Shown here: in pieces, positions 61,781 to 64,000 of the stretch
How the letters are laid out: the number at the start of each line of letters is the position of its first letter
How positions within the stretch are numbered: the stretch's first letter is position 1
NCBI GenBank assembly: GCA_005772895.1
Contig: SXIH01000042.1
Location: 1 to 64,000, forward strand
Reading direction: 5' to 3'
Length of the DNA stretch: 64,000 nucleotides
From: Bacteroidota bacterium
GTDB lineage: Bacteria; Bacteroidota; Bacteroidia; 2-12-FULL-35-15
Program-made: the position numbers and the translations under genes
The notes under the pieces: model-generated
The model's input: only the letters and a program-made list of their open reading frames with translations
Database searches by the model: none
What the model was told of the DNA's origin: nothing

Positions 61781-64000
61781 TTAGCGAACAAGTGTAATGT
61801 TACCTTTTTTCTGTACCAGAGTACCATCAGGCATTACACCAGAAACACGATAAGCAAATACTCCGGGATTACAATCTTGTCCCATAAATTTTCCATCCCA
61901 ACCTTCTGATCTGTCGGTTGACTTAAATACTTCTTGTCCCCAACGATTATAAATGTGGAAATCTAATTTATCAATACTACCAAGTACAAATAAAATATCG
62001 TTGTTGTTATCGCCATTTGGAGAAAAAACATTTGGAATACCAACTTCAGATCCACCTTGAGGTTCATCTGTTTTGCGGAAAACTGCAATTACATTTTCGC
62101 CTGTAGTAAAAGTTACTTGAGCAGAATCACTGACAAAACTTGGTGTTGGCGTATGACTTGGCATTTCCCAATGATCGAAAACATAAGGACTGTTTGGAGT
62201 TGCTTTTAACTTTGTTACAATTCCACCAAAATAACTCCCTGTATAAATATAAGAAGAAGGTGTGATACTATTAATTTGAATATTTCCGGCACCTGCAGGC
62301 TGAACATCAAAAGTTACTGTGTAAGGACCAGTTAAAGAATAACAATCTATAAGACCCTGTGTCAAAGCTGTACAACGTTGATCAATTTCTGATCTGAATG
62401 TAGCAGCATTGGCTTTCCAAGTAGAATAAGAACCTCCCCACTTAGCGCATTGTCCCGTCATTTCAGGATCAATCACGGCAACCATACTATCCAACAATGG
62501 CAAAGCAAATGAGCAGTTTAATTTAGTATTCATTAAATCGATGTAACGTGCCTGATAATATTGCTCAAAATCAGGATTCGCCATTAAAGCATTTAAAATT
62601 TGTGTATGACCTTGTCCACCCGGATCAGGCAAACCTTCCACATTACATGGGTCAGCATTTGGTGATGGATCAGGAATTCCCGTGTAATTAATATAATGTC
62701 CTAAAATAGCATCTAAATCCCAAAGAGTGTAGCGCCATTTTTGTTTATTTCCCAATGGATCTAATCCTCTCCACCATGCAGTATTCCAGTCTAACCAGTC
62801 GGAAGTAGCAAGCCATGAATTATATACAAAATAATCAACAAAACTTTCTATGTTAAAAATGCTATCAACAAATGCGTAATTAGCAGGCACCGCCATGCTG
62901 TTGGAAGTAATGTAATTTCTGATAAAATTCCAATCTGTTTGCGCTTGTGCTCCGCCATATGCGCTCCAAGTTCCGCCCCAAGTTTGAAGGAATTGAACAA
63001 AGGGATCATCTTGTTTATAATAGTAATCTGTAAAATCTAAATCATCAACTTTTTCGCGCACATCATATACTCCCCAATATTGTCCATTCAGATAAACGAT
63101 TGCGGGAGCCCACGAACGCTCATCCATTTTTAAATTTGCTCTTTGAGACAAGTGATGCGCATAAGAATCGCGTATATGCGCAGGTGCTCCCGGAGCATAA
63201 GGATAATTATCATTTGCGGCTGCCTTAAAAATTAATCTCTGAAAAGAACTGCGACCTTTGGTAGCAAAAAGCTGAGAATTCACAGCATAATTATAACCCA
63301 TTTCATCTTTGGAAACATAATCGAACCCTCTTTGATTATAAGCCCATGAATCATTTCCGTGCTCATTTGTTTCTCCATTTGTTTCTGCAATTAATGCTTT
63401 TGTTTTATCGTAATATTCTAAGCCTGTTTCTGCAGTTAGAGAAGAGCCGGCTAATAAATCATCGGTTAAATCACCAAATACTGAAACAACTGGAATTGTA
63501 TGCGTTTGATTAATAAAATACGTATTGCTTTCAATAAAACTAGCAGGCTCTAAAGGGTTTGTGCTAAAAGCTTTTGCTCTCAGAACTGTAGTAGAAGAGA
63601 TATTTACCGGAACTGTATAAGTTGTAGATGCTGCAGTTGGGATAGAACCATTTGTTGTATATCGGATTGTTAATCCTGCTGTGGCAGTAATAGTAACCGT
63701 TTGAGCACCTCCATAAAATCCGGAAGCAACACTCATTGTTGGCTTACTAGCATATTCCAACATTGCTCCTGTATTGTTTGCCATAAGAGTTGGAGAAGTA
63801 AAAACCGACCAGGTAGCTGCACCATTTGTAGTTCTTCCTCTCGAATGATTTGCTTGTGTTGGGACTAAGGCAAATCCATCTATAATTGTTCCTGCAGGAT
63901 CAGCAAATACAATGTCTTCGGGTTTTGTCTGTGTAAATTTTACTCCCGCATGCACATGTCCGGCAACAAACATATTTCTTCCGGATGCCCATATTCTTAG
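61781..64000 (-). CDS. CotH-kinase type B T9SS cargo (N-terminus missing)
   Basis: The frame is open to the right edge; visible from the edge are LRIWASGRNMFVAGHVHAG and later residues, so I treat it as a 739-residue fragment with the start outside. Seen in order: lamin-tail-type domain (GTIIDGFALVPTQANHSRGR, TNGAATWSVFTSPTLMA), chitobiase-like C domain (FYGGAQTVTITATAGLTIRY, ending YFINQTHTIPVV), CotH kinase domain with GQYWGVYDVREKVDD and WRYTLWDLDAILGHYI, and the gliding-type CHU_C domain starting GIPNVFSPNGDNNNDILFV. It is probably a surface protein kinase of the CotH type; no activity is shown. Confidence 0.9.
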   Translation of the reverse strand, partial: LRIWASGRNMFVAGHVHAGVKFTQTKPEDIVFADPAGTIIDGFALVPTQANHSRGRTTNGAATWSVFTSPTLMANNTGAMLEYASKPTMSVASGFYGGAQTVTITATAGLTIRYTTNGSIPTAASTTYTVPVNISSTTVLRAKAFSTNPLEPASFIESNTYFINQTHTIPVVSVFGDLTDDLLAGSSLTAETGLEYYDKTKALIAETNGETNEHGNDSWAYNQRGFDYVSKDEMGYNYAVNSQLFATKGRSSFQRLIFKAAANDNYPYAPGAPAHIRDSYAHHLSQRANLKMDERSWAPAIVYLNGQYWGVYDVREKVDDLDFTDYYYKQDDPFVQFLQTWGGTWSAYGGAQAQTDWNFIRNYITSNSMAVPANYAFVDSIFNIESFVDYFVYNSWLATSDWLDWNTAWWRGLDPLGNKQKWRYTLWDLDAILGHYINYTGIPDPSPNADPCNVEGLPDPGGQGHTQILNALMANPDFEQYYQARYIDLMNTKLNCSFALPLLDSMVAVIDPEMTGQCAKWGGSYSTWKANAATFRSEIDQRCTALTQGLIDCYSLTGPYTVTFDVQPAGAGNIQINSITPSSYIYTGSYFGGIVTKLKATPNSPYVFDHWEMPSHTPTPSFVSDSAQVTFTTGENVIAVFRKTDEPQGGSEVGIPNVFSPNGDNNNDILFVLGSIDKLDFHIYNRWGQEVFKSTDRSEGWDGKFMGQDCNPGVFAYRVSGVMPDGTLVQKKGNITLVR

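Overview
The window is about 64 kb of AT-rich DNA from a member of the Bacteroidota. Many independent signs agree. There are seven cargo proteins with type IX secretion (T9SS) C-terminal sorting signals, plus porQ and two PorP/SprF-family genes. Many genes have the phylum-typical -7 promoter box TAnnTTTG, often only 4-7 nt from the start codon. Several families are mostly confined to this phylum: DUF6913, the GlmU-family fusion, the Cys-rich N-terminal module and IspH of the ~400-residue type. Nothing identifies a genus. No rRNA, tRNA, CRISPR, prophage, transposase or integrase is visible. The window reads as chromosomal core plus envelope and secretion genes, with palindromic intergenic repeats scattered between them. 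No stretch longer than 300 bp lacks a gene.

Layout. 1-6 kb (minus strand): N-terminus of a secreted subtilase, a lipoprotein, a MORN-repeat protein with mnmA, a glycosyltransferase and a T9SS repeat protein. 6-13.5 kb: an ACE-like M2 peptidase lipoprotein, a small helical-repeat protein, a YbhN-type membrane protein, an AlkC-like DNA glycosylase, a membrane metallophosphoesterase and an MFS transporter. 13.5-26.7 kb: T9SS cargo, DUF2279, the tightly packed operon surE - small membrane protein - lpxB - SpoIID-like, an FAD protein with ispH, T9SS cargo, a glycosyltransferase, DUF3108 and a miniature T9SS protein. 26.8-30.4 kb: an EamA transporter, a Cys-module/TM/CarboxypepD protein, an M48 lipoprotein and clpS. 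30.4-36.1 kb: one 1892-residue envelope protein with the TPR - PD40 propeller - carboxypeptidase-regulatory order known from PorE, followed by coiled coils, a T/N/D-rich dodecapeptide repeat and three SPOR-like domains. 36-47 kb: a beta-helix lipoprotein, a type B T9SS cargo with its SprF-like partner, a type A cargo sharing a domain with it, an unknown alpha-helical protein, cmk and porQ. 47-55.6 kb: lon, then a long minus-strand run prmC - TonB_C protein - ligA - DUF6913 - GlmU family - SWEET/YgjV-like. 55.6-64 kb: ribD, two tandem anti-sigma-type ATPases, YigZ, an M42-like peptidase, a CPA2 antiporter, and a second SprF-like/type B pair (CotH kinase protein) that runs off the window.

How it fits together. 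The dominant theme is export and anchoring of large adhesin-like proteins through T9SS: cargo of both sorting types, SprF-like partners beside both type B cargos, PorQ, and a possible PorE-like anchor that contacts peptidoglycan through SPOR domains instead of OmpA_C. The rest is housekeeping: tRNA thiolation, lipid A, isoprenoid and riboflavin synthesis, DNA ligation and repair, and proteolysis. The strongest non-coding signal is a set of REP-like paired hairpins, several copies of which carry compensatory base-pair changes.
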